From Nonomuraea jiangxiensis (GTDB taxonomy: Bacteria > Actinomycetota > Actinomycetes > Streptosporangiales > Streptosporangiaceae): 64,000 nt of DNA. The position numbers and the translations under genes were made by a program. The first letter of the stretch is position 1. Each line of letters begins with the position of its first letter. The DNA is taken from the NCBI RefSeq assembly GCF_900099965.1, contig NZ_FNDJ01000016.1, forward strand, positions 62,001-126,000. Reading direction: 5' to 3'. Below are positions 18,146 through 26,940 of this stretch, piece after piece. Below the pieces are notes generated by a model. It did no database searches. It saw nothing but the letters and a program-made list of their open reading frames with translations, and was not told where the DNA came from.

Positions 18146-18910
18146 TTGATCGCGGTCAGGGAGCTCCATGAGGTCGCGGAGTTCGAGCGGGTCCTTGGGC
18201 TGTACAACGAGATCTGGCACTTCGAACCCGGCGACCCGCCCATCACGCTGGAACTGATGTGCGCCTTCGCGCACGCCGGCAACTACGTGGCGGGGGCCTT
18301 CGACGGTGACCGGCTCGTCGGCGGCTCGGTCGGGTTCTTCGCCGCGAACGGCGCGCTGCACTCCCACATCACCGGCGCGGCGCCGCAGGGAGGTGTCGGG
18401 CTGGAGCTGAAGCTGCACCAGCGGCGCTGGGCCCTGGAGCGCGGCCTGGAGCGCATCACCTGGACCTACGACCCGCTCGTACGCCGCAACGCCCACTTCA
18501 ACCTGGCCAAACTCGGCGCCCGCCCCGAGGAGTACCTCCCCAGCTTCTACGGCGTCATGACCGACGCCATCAACCAGGGCGACGAGTCCGACCGCCTGGT
18601 CGCCTCCTGGCCGATCACCGCGCCGCACGTCGAAGCGCTCGCGCGGCGCGAGCCCCACGCCACGCCGGTGCCGGAGGACGCCGTCGTGGCGCTCGCCGAC
18701 GAGGGCGGCCGGCCCGTCACCGGGCGCGCCGACGCCGCGAAGGTGCTGGTGGGCCTGCCCGCCGACATCGAGGCGTTGCGGCGGACCGAGCCGGGCATTG
18801 CCAAGGCGTGGCGGCACGCCGTCCGCGACGTGCTCGGGGGCCTGATGGGCGAAGGTTGCCGGGTGACCGGGTTCCACGAGAAGTCCTTCTATGTAGTGGA
18901 GAGAGTGTGA
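18146..18910 (+). CDS. GNAT-superfamily acyltransferase, candidate D-amino-acid N-succinyltransferase
   Basis: This 254-aa protein belongs to the predicted GNAT group of COG3375 type. It contains VLGLYNEIWHFEPGDPPITLELM, an acyl-CoA-fold core AGAFDGDRLVGGSVGFF, and GVGLELKLHQRRWALERGLERITWTYDPL followed by NAHFNLAKLGA. In Geobacillus a GNAT enzyme next to N-succinylamino-acid racemase adds a succinyl group to D-amino acids (established for that operon); here the racemase-type gene overlaps by 4 bp, so the same role is likely but inferred. The start is TTG at 18146, preceded by AAAGG seven bases upstream. There is no signal peptide, so it is predicted cytoplasmic. Specificity for succinyl-CoA versus acetyl-CoA cannot be read from sequence. 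Confidence 0.75.
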   Translation: MIAVRELHEVAEFERVLGLYNEIWHFEPGDPPITLELMCAFAHAGNYVAGAFDGDRLVGGSVGFFAANGALHSHITGAAPQGGVGLELKLHQRRWALERGLERITWTYDPLVRRNAHFNLAKLGARPEEYLPSFYGVMTDAINQGDESDRLVASWPITAPHVEALARREPHATPVPEDAVVALADEGGRPVTGRADAAKVLVGLPADIEALRRTEPGIAKAWRHAVRDVLGGLMGEGCRVTGFHEKSFYVVERV

Positions 18911-20007
18911 AGATCACCGGAGTAGAGCTGCGGCGGATCGCGATGCCGCTGGTGGCGCCGTTCCGCACCTCGTTCGGTACGGAGACCACCCGCGACATCC
19001 TGCTGGTCCGGGTCGTGACCCCGGACGGCGAGGGCTGGGGCGAATGCGTGGCCATGGCCGAGCCCCTCTACTCCTCCGAGTACGCCGACGGCGCCGCCGA
19101 CGTCATCCGCCGCTTCCTGCTGCCCGCCCTGCCGAGGACGCTCGGCGTCAACGACGTCGGCCACGCCCTGGCGCCGATCAAGGGGCACCGCATGGCCAAG
19201 GCCGCCCTGGAGACGGCCGTGCTCGACGCGCAGTTGCGGGCGTCCGGCGAGTCGTTCGGACGTTTCCTCGGCGCGGTCGCGGACCGGGTGCCGTGCGGGG
19301 TGTCGGTGGGCATCATGGACTCCGTTCCGCAGCTCCTCGACGCCGTCGCGGGCTATCTCGACGAGGGCTACGTCCGCATCAAGCTGAAGATCCAGCCCGG
19401 CTGGGACGTCGAGCCGGTACGCGCGGTGCGCGAGCGGTTCGGCGACGACGTGCTCCTCCAGGTGGACGCCAACGCCGCCTACTCCCTGGCCGACGCGCCC
19501 CGGCTGGCCCGGCTGGACGCGTTCGACCTGCTGCTCATCGAGCAGCCGCTGGCCAACGACGACCTGGTCCAGCACGCCAGGCTGGCCCAGCGGCTGCGGA
19601 CGCCGATCTGCCTGGACGAGTCGATCGAGTCGGCCGATCACGCCGCGGCGGCGATCGCCCTCGGCTCCTGCTCCATCGTCAACATCAAGCCCGGCCGGCT
19701 CGGCGGCTACCTCGAAGCGCGCCGCGTCCACGACCTGTGCCGGGCCAACGGGGTCGCCGTCTGGTGCGGCGGCATGCTGGAGACCGGGCTCGGCCGGGCC
19801 GCGAACGTGGCGCTCGCGGCGCTGCCCGGGTTCGCGCTGCCGGGCGACACCTCGGGCTCGCGCCGCTACTACGCGACCGACATCACCGATCCGTTCGAGC
19901 TGGTGGACGGGCACCTGGAGGTGCCGACCGGCCCCGGGCTCGGGGTCACGCCGATCCCCGAGGTGCTCGACGAGGTGACCACGTCCACCGAGTGGATCAC
20001 CCTCTGA
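18907..20007 (+). CDS. N-succinylamino-acid racemase / o-succinylbenzoate synthase family enzyme
   Basis: This 366-aa enolase-superfamily enzyme (NSAR/OSBS, MLE subgroup) starts at GTG 18907 inside the end of the GNAT gene (GTGA). The catalytic set is complete. The K-x-K motif is IKLK (Lys159, Lys161), metal ligands are Asp187 (VDANAAYS), Glu212 (IEQPLAND) and Asp237 (CLDES), and the second base is Lys261 (NIKPGR). Spacing equals that of the characterised Amycolatopsis enzyme (Lys163/Lys263, Asp189/Glu214/Asp239) with an offset of two. The family either makes o-succinylbenzoate for menaquinone or racemises N-succinylamino acids. The GNAT and peptide-importer context and the absence of any men gene nearby favour racemisation. 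It ends 4 bp before the convergent dpp operon. Confidence 0.85.
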   Translation: MKITGVELRRIAMPLVAPFRTSFGTETTRDILLVRVVTPDGEGWGECVAMAEPLYSSEYADGAADVIRRFLLPALPRTLGVNDVGHALAPIKGHRMAKAALETAVLDAQLRASGESFGRFLGAVADRVPCGVSVGIMDSVPQLLDAVAGYLDEGYVRIKLKIQPGWDVEPVRAVRERFGDDVLLQVDANAAYSLADAPRLARLDAFDLLLIEQPLANDDLVQHARLAQRLRTPICLDESIESADHAAAAIALGSCSIVNIKPGRLGGYLEARRVHDLCRANGVAVWCGGMLETGLGRAANVALAALPGFALPGDTSGSRRYYATDITDPFELVDGHLEVPTGPGLGVTPIPEVLDEVTTSTEWITL

Positions 20008-20011
20008 CGCC

Positions 20012-20695
20012 TCAGGAGCGCCCCCTGAGCCGCGGCACCGCCGCCAGCAGCGTGCGCGTGTAGTCGTGCGCGGGCTCGCCGATGACCTGCTCGGTGGGTC
20101 CGTGCTCGACGATCCGGCCGCGGTGCATGACCGCGATCGTGTCGGCGACGTACCGGACGACGGCCAGGTTGTGCGAGATGAACAGCATCGACAGGCCGAG
20201 CTCGTCGCGCAGCCCGCGGACCAGGTTGAGCACCGTGCCCTGGACCGACACGTCGAGCGAGCCGGTGATCTCGTCGGCGATCAGCAGGGCCGGGTCGCCG
20301 CCCAGGGCGCGGGCGATCGCCACCCGCTGCCGCTGCCCGCCCGACAGCTCGCGCGGGTAGCGCCCGGCCAGCTCGGCGGGCAGCTGGACCAGGCCGAGCA
20401 GCCGCGGCACCTCCGTGGCGCGGCGCCGCTTCGCGATGCCCTCCCCCACTGTCTCGCCGATCGTCATGCGCGGGTCCAGCGACGCGTACGGGTCCTGGAA
20501 CACCATCTGGATCCGCGTCGCGCCCTCGATCCTGCCCGTGTAGGGGACGAGCCCGCTCACGGCCCTGGCCAGCGACGACTTGCCCGAGCCCGACTCGCCC
20601 ACGACGCCGACGGCATGGCCGTCAGGGATCTCCAGGGTGACGTCGTCGACCGCGGTGAAGCCGCCGTAGCGCACGGTCAGCCCTTCGATCCTCAA
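20012..20695 (-). CDS. Peptide ABC transporter ATP-binding protein (DppF/OppF-like)
   Basis: This 227-aa ABC ATPase energises the peptide importer encoded just upstream. Walker A is GESGSGKS, the Q-loop is MVFQDPYASLDPRMTI, the signature is LSGGQRQRVAIARAL and Walker B is ALLIADEITGSLD, followed by FISHNLAVVRYVAD. The frame is open much further upstream through the DppCD gene. The real start is TTG at 20695, overlapping the upstream stop as TTGA and preceded by GGGAGG. At 227 residues it is about 90 shorter than usual DppF proteins because it lacks the C-terminal oligopeptide-transport extension (with its Cys motif). An oddity is ITGSLD where the family normally has PTSALD. Confidence 0.85.
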   Translation of the reverse strand: MRIEGLTVRYGGFTAVDDVTLEIPDGHAVGVVGESGSGKSSLARAVSGLVPYTGRIEGATRIQMVFQDPYASLDPRMTIGETVGEGIAKRRRATEVPRLLGLVQLPAELAGRYPRELSGGQRQRVAIARALGGDPALLIADEITGSLDVSVQGTVLNLVRGLRDELGLSMLFISHNLAVVRYVADTIAVMHRGRIVEHGPTEQVIGEPAHDYTRTLLAAVPRLRGRS

Positions 20696-22578
20696 GAGGT
20701 GACCTCCCAGCAGGCGACCCGCTGCCGCAGGCCGTGGACGACGAGTTCGGGGCGTTCGCTCCGGCAGCGTTCGGTGGCGAGCGGGCATCGGCCGGCGAAC
20801 GCGCAGCCCGCGCCGACCCGCGCCGGGGCCGGCTGGGTGCCGGGGATGCCGGCCAGCGGGCGGCCGCGGTCGGTGTCGAGGTCGGGCAGCGACGCGACGA
20901 GCGCCCTGGTGTAGGGATGGGCGGCGTCGTCGGCGAGCCGGTCGGCGGGCAGTTCCTCGACGACGCGCCCTGCGTACATGACGACGACGCGATCGCAGAG
21001 CTCGCCGACGACCGCGATGTCGTGGGAGATGAACAGCAGGGCCGCGCCCGTCTCCTCGACGACCTCGCGGAGCAGCCGCAGGATCTGCCGCTGCACGGTC
21101 ACGTCGAGGGCGGTCGTGGGTTCGTCGGCGACGATCAGGCGTGGCGTGCCCATCAGGCCCATCGCGATGACCGCCCGCTGGCGCATGCCGCCGGACAGCT
21201 CGTGCGGATGCTGGGCGGCCTGCTTGGCGGGCTCGGGCAGCTGGACGTGGCCGAGCCGGTCGACGGCGCGGCGGCGGGCGTCCGCGCGGCTCGCGCCCTG
21301 GTGGACGACGGCCACCTCGGCGAGCTGGCCGCCGACCTTGAGCGCGGGGTTGAGCGAGGCCATCGGGTCCTGGAACACCATGGCGAGCGCGGTGCCCAGC
21401 TCCTTGCCGGACAGGGTGGCGACGTCGGCGCCGCCGAGGCGCAGCCGGCCGTACGTCACGGTGCCCGGATAGGGGACGAGGCCGCCGATGGCGGCGGCGG
21501 TCAGGCTCTTGCCGCTGCCGGACTCGCCCACCAGGCCGACGATCTCGCCGGGGGCGATGCTCAGCGACAGCCCGCGTACGGGCGTCGAGCCGCCGGGGAA
21601 GGAGACGGTCAGGTCGTGGACCTCCAGGACGGCGTCCGGGTCGGGCTCCCCGGCGCGCTCCGGCGGCGCGGTCCTGGCGGTGTCGCGCTGCCCGGCGGAG
21701 GAGCGGGAGGCGGCCCTGGCCAGGGTGTCGCCCAGCAGGTTGAAGCCGATGCCGGCCAGCGCGACGGCGGCCGCGGGACCGAGCGCCACTTCGGGGTTGA
21801 CGTAGATCCAGGTGAACCCGTCGAACAGCAGGCGGCCCCAGTCGAAGTCCGGCGGCTGCACGCCGAGCCCCAGGAACGACATGCCGGCCAGGCCGAGCAG
21901 CGCGCCACCGAGCGACTGGGCGAGGTTGAGGATGAGCGGTTCGGCGATGTTGGGCAGGATGTGCCGGGCCAGGATGCGGCGGCGGGGCACGCCGAGCATG
22001 CGCGCCGCGGCCACGTAGTCGGCGCCGGCGACCGAGGCGGCCAGGGTCTGGGTGAGCCGGGCGAAGCCGGGCGCGATGGCCACGCCGATGCCGAGCACCG
22101 CGCCGCGCGCGCCGAGCCCGGTGGCCACCGCCGTGAACATGGCCAGGAGCAGCCCGGGGAAGGCGACCAGGGCGTTGACCGCGCCGGTGACCAGCCGGGC
22201 GCCCCGCCGGGGCAGGACGGACGGGAGCGCGCCGAGCACGATGCCCACGGTGGCGCCGATGAGGGTGGCCAGCAGTGCCAGGGCCAGCGAGTAACGCCCC
22301 GCCACCAGCACCCGGGCGAGCAGGTCGCGGCCCAGGTTGTCGGTGCCGAGCGGGTGCTCGGCGGAGGCGCCCTGGAGGATGGCGCCGGCGTCGATGCGCT
22401 CGGCGGCCGCGCCCCAGATGATCGGCCCCACCACCGCCAGCACCGCCATGAGCAGCACCAGCGCGCCGCCGATCAGCGCCGGCGCGCTGCGCCACACGCC
22501 GCCGCGCCGCCCCGGTCCCTTCTTCACGTGCCCGGCCGCCTGCTCCACGCCGCCGTCCGCGGCTGTCCTGGCCCCCAT
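20692..22578 (-). CDS. Fused peptide ABC permease-ATPase (DppC-DppD)
   Basis: This is a single 628-aa chain. Residues ~1-300 are a DppC-type permease with a cytoplasmic N-terminus, a first membrane span (ALVLLMAVLAVVG), the segment HPLGTDNLGRDLLARVLVAGRYS, and the EAA-loop YVAAARMLGVPRRRILARHILPN. From ~315 on is a DppD-type ATPase: Walker A GESGSGKS near 350, QDPMASLNPALKVG, signature LSGGMRQRAVIAMGL, Walker B LIVADEPTTALD. It also has the C-terminal oligopeptide-transport extension CAFAGRCPLATERCRSERPEL with its Cys residues. Linker residues ASRSSAGQRDTARTAPPERA join the halves. It starts at ATG 22578, overlapping the DppB stop by one base. Permease-ATPase fusions of this kind occur in actinobacterial peptide importers. 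Confidence 0.88.
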   Translation of the reverse strand: MGARTAADGGVEQAAGHVKKGPGRRGGVWRSAPALIGGALVLLMAVLAVVGPIIWGAAAERIDAGAILQGASAEHPLGTDNLGRDLLARVLVAGRYSLALALLATLIGATVGIVLGALPSVLPRRGARLVTGAVNALVAFPGLLLAMFTAVATGLGARGAVLGIGVAIAPGFARLTQTLAASVAGADYVAAARMLGVPRRRILARHILPNIAEPLILNLAQSLGGALLGLAGMSFLGLGVQPPDFDWGRLLFDGFTWIYVNPEVALGPAAAVALAGIGFNLLGDTLARAASRSSAGQRDTARTAPPERAGEPDPDAVLEVHDLTVSFPGGSTPVRGLSLSIAPGEIVGLVGESGSGKSLTAAAIGGLVPYPGTVTYGRLRLGGADVATLSGKELGTALAMVFQDPMASLNPALKVGGQLAEVAVVHQGASRADARRRAVDRLGHVQLPEPAKQAAQHPHELSGGMRQRAVIAMGLMGTPRLIVADEPTTALDVTVQRQILRLLREVVEETGAALLFISHDIAVVGELCDRVVVMYAGRVVEELPADRLADDAAHPYTRALVASLPDLDTDRGRPLAGIPGTQPAPARVGAGCAFAGRCPLATERCRSERPELVVHGLRQRVACWEVTS

Positions 22579-23570
22579 CAGGCCGAGACCTCCTTGATCT
22601 CCGAGGTGGGATCGAGCGCGCCGAGCACCAGGTCCACGACGAGGTTCACGATCAGTACCACGGCGCCGTACACGAGGATCACGGCCTGCGCCACCGGGTA
22701 GTCCTTCTGGGTGATCGACTCGACGATCTTCAGGCCGAGTCCGGGCCAGGCGAAGACGTACTCGACCAGGACGCTGCCGGCGATCAGCGAGGTCAGCAGC
22801 AGGCCGCCCATCGTCAGGGTGGCGGTCAGCGTGTTCGGCAGCACGTGCCGCAGGTGCAGCCGGATCGCGGGCAGCCGCTTGGCGCGGGCCAGGCGCACAT
22901 AGTCGCTGCCCAGCTCGCGCAGGGTCTCGACCCGGGTGATCCGGGCGATCATCGCGATCGGCCCGACCGACAGGGCGGCGATGGGCAGCACGTACGTGAG
23001 CGGCCCCGCCTTGCCGGCCGGCGGGAACCAGCCGAGCCCGACGGCCAGCACAGCCACCAGCGCGATCGAGTACAGGAACTCGGGCACGGCCACGGCGGTG
23101 CCGGTGGCGGTGCCGAAGGCCAGTTCGGTGCCGCGGTTGCGGCCGTTCTCCGTGCGTACGGCGGCCCACATGCCGAGCGGCACCGCCACGACCAGCGCCA
23201 CGGCGGTGGCCAGCAGGGCCAGGGTCAGGGTGTTCGGCAGACGGGCCGCGATGACGTCGCCCACCTGCTCCCCCGTCAGGAAGGAGGTGCCGAAGTCGCC
23301 GGTCAGGACGTGGCCGACGTACGTGACGAACTGCTCCGGCAGCGGCCGGTCGAGGCCGAGCGCGGCCGTACGGGCCTGGACCAGCTCGATCGGGGCGGCC
23401 GGCCCGAGCGAGGCGCGGACCGGGTCACCCGGGATGAGATGGATCATCGTGAAGGACGCCACGAGCAGCACGGCCAGCGACACCGCGAACCGCACGATCC
23501 GGCGCGCGCCCGTACGCAGCGTCCTGCGGACGGCCGGGCTGCCCGGGCCTGCCCTGAGCTGGTCGCTCAC
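22578..23570 (-). CDS. Peptide ABC transporter permease (DppB-like)
   Basis: This 330-aa membrane protein forms half of the import channel. The N-terminal span FAVSLAVLLVASFTMIHLIPGDPVR and the family segment LGLDRPLPEQFVTYVGHVLTGDFGTSF are typical of DppB. The EAA loop is ELGSDYVRLARAKRLPAIRLHLRHVLPN, and YVFAWPGLGLKIVESITQKDYPV marks the C-terminal third. I chose GTG at 23570 because it overlaps the binding-protein stop as GTGA; upstream the frame runs antisense-like through the dppA gene. It pairs with the permease half of the fused DppCD protein. Co-translation of dppA-dppB-dppCD-dppF is implied by overlaps at every junction. Confidence 0.9.
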   Translation of the reverse strand: MSDQLRAGPGSPAVRRTLRTGARRIVRFAVSLAVLLVASFTMIHLIPGDPVRASLGPAAPIELVQARTAALGLDRPLPEQFVTYVGHVLTGDFGTSFLTGEQVGDVIAARLPNTLTLALLATAVALVVAVPLGMWAAVRTENGRNRGTELAFGTATGTAVAVPEFLYSIALVAVLAVGLGWFPPAGKAGPLTYVLPIAALSVGPIAMIARITRVETLRELGSDYVRLARAKRLPAIRLHLRHVLPNTLTATLTMGGLLLTSLIAGSVLVEYVFAWPGLGLKIVESITQKDYPVAQAVILVYGAVVLIVNLVVDLVLGALDPTSEIKEVSA

Positions 23571-25147
23571 TGCGCTACCAGCCGGAGAGAGGTGGCCACC
23601 GGGCTCCCGGCGATGGTGCGGAACGTGGCGCCCTTGGCGGCCAGCAGTGCCGTGTAGTCCACCACGGGCACCAGGTCGGCGGCCTCGAACAGGGCCGACT
23701 CCGACTCCAGCCACATCGGGCAGGCCTCGGCGGCGGAGAGCTTGCCGGCCTTGGCGACGAGGTCCTCGTAGCGCTTGTTGGCCAGGTGGGCGAAGTTCGC
23801 GCCGTCGGGGGCGGACGGTCCCGACAGGAAGCCGATGAGCTGGCTGGGCAGGGTGACGCCGATCGGCAGCCACACGACGTCCCAGTCCTGGGTGGCGTTG
23901 AGCGACTCCGAGAGCTTGGTGTCGATGACGCCGTTCAGCTTGACCTCGACGCCGAGCTTCTTCCACACCTCGGCCATGTACTCGGCGGAGGCCTGGTAGT
24001 TGGAGCCGCGGGTGGTGGCGTACATGTAGCGCAGGCTGAGCCGCTTGCCGTCCTTGGCCCTGAATCCGTCGGCACCGAGCTTCCAGCCCGCCGCGTCGAG
24101 CGCTGCCGCGGCGGCCGCGGCGTCGTAGCCGGGCACGTGCCCGGTCACGGAGTCGCCCTGGCAGGGGCGGGGCTCCAGGACCAGGCCGGTGGCCGGTCTG
24201 CCGGTGCCGCCGGAGGCGACTGCGGACAGCTCCTGCAGGTTGAGCGCCTGTGTGAGGGCCTTGCGGACCTGCGGGTCGTGGCCGGGCCGGTCCTCGCCCT
24301 GGTGGTAGAAGAACTGGCCGGTATTGGTCCTGAGCTCCTGCTTGGTCACGCCCGGGGACGCCGCGACGCGGGTCCGGTCGGGGCCGAGGAAGAGGGCGCC
24401 GTTGAGGGAGCCGGCGATGAGCAGGTTGGCGGAGGTCCCCTCGTTCGGCACGACCTTCATCACCAGTGTCTCCGGCAGGTCCTTGGCGGTGGCGCCGGCG
24501 GGGCCCCAGGTGTAGTCGCGGCGCACCTTGAACGTGTAGTGGTCGCTGGGGACCGCCTCGGTGAGCTGGTACGGCCCGCTGCCGGAGGTGGCCCGGGCGA
24601 TCGAGGCGCGGTCCTTCACCCCCTTGCCGCAGACGATGTACATCGTCCGGGTGCTCTCCAGGATGAAGCTGAACGGCTGCGGCATGGACAGCGTCACCGT
24701 GCCGGCGGCGTCGTCGGCCTCCGCTTTCATGCCCACGGGCACCATCACCCCGTAGACGGGCGACTTGGTGGCGGGGTCGGCGATGTGGTTGACGTTGTCG
24801 GCCACGTTCGTGGGGGTCAGCTGGGAGCCGTCCGAGCACGTGACGCCCTTGCGCAGGGTGAAGGTGACCGAGTCGGGCTTGACGTCCCACTTCTCGGCCA
24901 GGCTGGGGACGATCTTCCCGGACTCGTCCACGGCCACGAGCGTGTCGTAGGCCATGGACAGCACGTTGTTGGTGACCGACAGCACGCCCTGAGCGGGGTC
25001 GAGGGCGCCTGGGTCGGCCGGGATCGCGAACGTGAAGGTGCCACCCGTAACCGGCTTGCCCTGCTGCTCGGGGCCGCTCGTCGTGCCTCCGCACGCGGCC
25101 GTGAGCAGAGCGAGCCCGGCCAGGGCCGCGACTGCTGTTTTCGTCAT
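23567..25147 (-). CDS. Peptide-binding lipoprotein (SBP_bac_5, DppA-like)
   Basis: This 526-aa extracellular solute-binding protein captures the substrate for the importer. The N-terminus MTKTAVAALAGLALLTAACGG is a lipoprotein signal with lipobox LTAAC (lipidated Cys19). The mature part shows family-5 features: GGTFTFAIPADPGALDPAQG, KWDVKPDSVTFTLRKGVTCSDGSQLT and GSGPYQLTEAVPSDHYTFKV. ALTQALNLQEL and the C-terminal domain with YMAEVWKKLGVEVKLN follow. Start ATG 25147 follows a 98-bp gap after pucR that could hold a separate promoter. Family-5 proteins bind di- and oligopeptides or related molecules; the ligand cannot be told from sequence, but the neighbouring peptidases and racemase suggest small, possibly D-residue-containing peptides. 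Confidence 0.9.
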   Translation of the reverse strand: MTKTAVAALAGLALLTAACGGTTSGPEQQGKPVTGGTFTFAIPADPGALDPAQGVLSVTNNVLSMAYDTLVAVDESGKIVPSLAEKWDVKPDSVTFTLRKGVTCSDGSQLTPTNVADNVNHIADPATKSPVYGVMVPVGMKAEADDAAGTVTLSMPQPFSFILESTRTMYIVCGKGVKDRASIARATSGSGPYQLTEAVPSDHYTFKVRRDYTWGPAGATAKDLPETLVMKVVPNEGTSANLLIAGSLNGALFLGPDRTRVAASPGVTKQELRTNTGQFFYHQGEDRPGHDPQVRKALTQALNLQELSAVASGGTGRPATGLVLEPRPCQGDSVTGHVPGYDAAAAAAALDAAGWKLGADGFRAKDGKRLSLRYMYATTRGSNYQASAEYMAEVWKKLGVEVKLNGVIDTKLSESLNATQDWDVVWLPIGVTLPSQLIGFLSGPSAPDGANFAHLANKRYEDLVAKAGKLSAAEACPMWLESESALFEAADLVPVVDYTALLAAKGATFRTIAGSPVATSLRLVAQ

Positions 25148-25245
25148 GGGGACTCCAGACAGGCGTGGGGGGTCGCCACAACCTTCCTGCCTGCCCAGAC
25201 CCGGTTCCTATGTGCCCGCCCACGAAAATGCCGGGGCGGCTCGTG

Positions 25246-26847
25246 CTAGCGACCGAAGATCCGCATCTGCAGCATCACGGTGAGCCGGGCGTCGGGGTCG
25301 GACAGGTCGAGGCCGCTGATCTCGACCAGGCGCTTGAGCCGGTAGCGGAAGGTGTTGGCGTGGACGTGCACCAGGGCGCTGGCCGCGTTGACGTCGCCGA
25401 ACTCGTCGAGATAGGCCCGCAGGGTGGCGGCCAGCTCGGTGCCGTGCTCGGCGTCGTGGTCGAGCAGACGCTGGTAGGGACCGGTGGGCGTCTGCTCCTC
25501 GGCCGCGGCCACGTCGGCTACCTGGAGCAGCAGCGACTCGAAGTGCACGGCCGTGTAGCCGGCGGCCTGGCCGCTGGTGCCTCGGGCGCGCAGCACGCGC
25601 AGCGCCCGGTCGGCGTCCGCACGCGACCTGGCCACCTGCGAGAGGCTGCCGGCCAGGCGGCCCACGCCGATGTTGGCGGCGTGCCGGGGCCCGACTCTGG
25701 CCAGGAAGCTCTCCGCCACGCGTACAGCCCGCGCCTCCTCGTCGCCCACCGAGTGCAGCGGCAGCACCGCGTACGCGATGGAGCCGACGAGCGCGGCGGC
25801 GGCCTTGGGATTGATGGCGGCGACGTGCAGCGCCAGCGCGTCGCAGAACCGCTGCCTGTCGCTCTCGCCCCGGGCGGGGTCGCCGGTGGGGTCGGTCGTG
25901 ATGTGGTCGGAGACGAGCTGGGCGGCCAGCACGCAGAGCCGGGTGGTGGCGATGCCCAGCCGCCCGGCCCCCTCGGGGGCGTCGGCGCCGCCGGCCAGCA
26001 CGGTGGAGAGCAGGTCGGCGCGCAGGCGCCGCTGGGTGTCGGCCCCGGCCCGCTCGCGCAGCAGTTGCAGCGCGACGATCTTGGCGGCGTCGGCGAGCGC
26101 GCGTTGCCGCTGCTCGCTGAGCGGCTCGCGGACGGCCACCCAGATGGAGCCGAGGATCTCGTCTCCGCTGCGTACGGCCACGGCGGCCCGGTTGATCACG
26201 CCCTCGTCCGCGAGCTCCATGTAGATGGGGTCGCGGCTCTGGTAGAGCTGCTTGAAGAAGCCGCGCTCGTCGAGCATCCGCAGGTAACGATCGGGCACCT
26301 GCCGGCCGAGTACGGTCTCCACCCGGCCCGCGTCGGCCTCCTCCTGCCGGCCGGAGAAGGCGAGCACTCGCGACGACCGGTCCTCGATGGTGACGGGCGC
26401 GTCGATCAGCGCGCACACGGCGTTGGCCAGCGAGAACAGGTCGCCCTGCGGTTCCTGACCGGGCTCGGCCAGGTCGGCCTCTGCCAGCAGGGAGCGCAGC
26501 AGCGCGGCGACCTGCGCCCAGGAGGCGGCCCTGGTGAGGCCGAGCACGGCGACGCCGGTCTCCAGCACGGCGGCCCGGACCCGCTCGTCAACGTCCACGG
26601 GCAGCTTCACCACGACCGCCGCGGCGGCGGGCGCGTGCTCGATGAGGAAGCAGACCTCCGCGGCGCCGCGCACGCCCACCCCGAGCACGATCCCGCCCGG
26701 GGGGACGATCAGCTCGTCGAGCGGGTCGAAGATGTGCACGCCAGTGACCTCGGCGTCGAGGTCACCGGGTGAGGCGGCCACGTCGAGGACCGTGGTCCCG
26801 AGGTCCTGCAGGATCCGTCCCAGGCTGGCGCGGGGGCGGTTCCTCAT
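25246..26847 (-). CDS. PucR/CdaR-type transcriptional regulator
   Basis: This 533-aa regulator has a PucR-type N-terminal sensor domain (about 1-130; VTGVHIFDPLDELIVPPGGIVLG). The middle is GAF/GGDEF-like (about 300-420; AYAVLPLHSVGDEEARAVRVAESFLARV). A C-terminal PucR helix-turn-helix reads FGDVNAASALVHVHANTFRYRLKRLVEISGLDLSD. Proteins of this group activate catabolic operons for purines, amino acids or sugar acids. The ATG at 26847 is preferred over an upstream one at 26901 because the basic leader MRNRPRASLGRILQDL fits the family start. It lies between the hydrolase genes and the dpp genes on the same strand, which suggests it controls both groups. A 93-bp gap before it is AT-richer than its surroundings and may hold its promoter. 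Confidence 0.85.
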   Translation of the reverse strand: MRNRPRASLGRILQDLGTTVLDVAASPGDLDAEVTGVHIFDPLDELIVPPGGIVLGVGVRGAAEVCFLIEHAPAAAAVVVKLPVDVDERVRAAVLETGVAVLGLTRAASWAQVAALLRSLLAEADLAEPGQEPQGDLFSLANAVCALIDAPVTIEDRSSRVLAFSGRQEEADAGRVETVLGRQVPDRYLRMLDERGFFKQLYQSRDPIYMELADEGVINRAAVAVRSGDEILGSIWVAVREPLSEQRQRALADAAKIVALQLLRERAGADTQRRLRADLLSTVLAGGADAPEGAGRLGIATTRLCVLAAQLVSDHITTDPTGDPARGESDRQRFCDALALHVAAINPKAAAALVGSIAYAVLPLHSVGDEEARAVRVAESFLARVGPRHAANIGVGRLAGSLSQVARSRADADRALRVLRARGTSGQAAGYTAVHFESLLLQVADVAAAEEQTPTGPYQRLLDHDAEHGTELAATLRAYLDEFGDVNAASALVHVHANTFRYRLKRLVEISGLDLSDPDARLTVMLQMRIFGR

Positions 26848-26940
26848 TCGCTCACGATAATCCACGAAAACCGACATCAGCGGAAAAAATCGACGCCACA
26901 CCGGACGGGACGGCCGGCGTGGCCGCGCCCGTCCGGCCGG

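Noticed and set aside
22578..25223. An 881-aa DppB starting near 25223
   Set aside because: The first ~550 residues are a shadow of dppA. Membrane-protein sequence only begins at the GTG at 23570, which also overlaps the dppA stop in the standard way.
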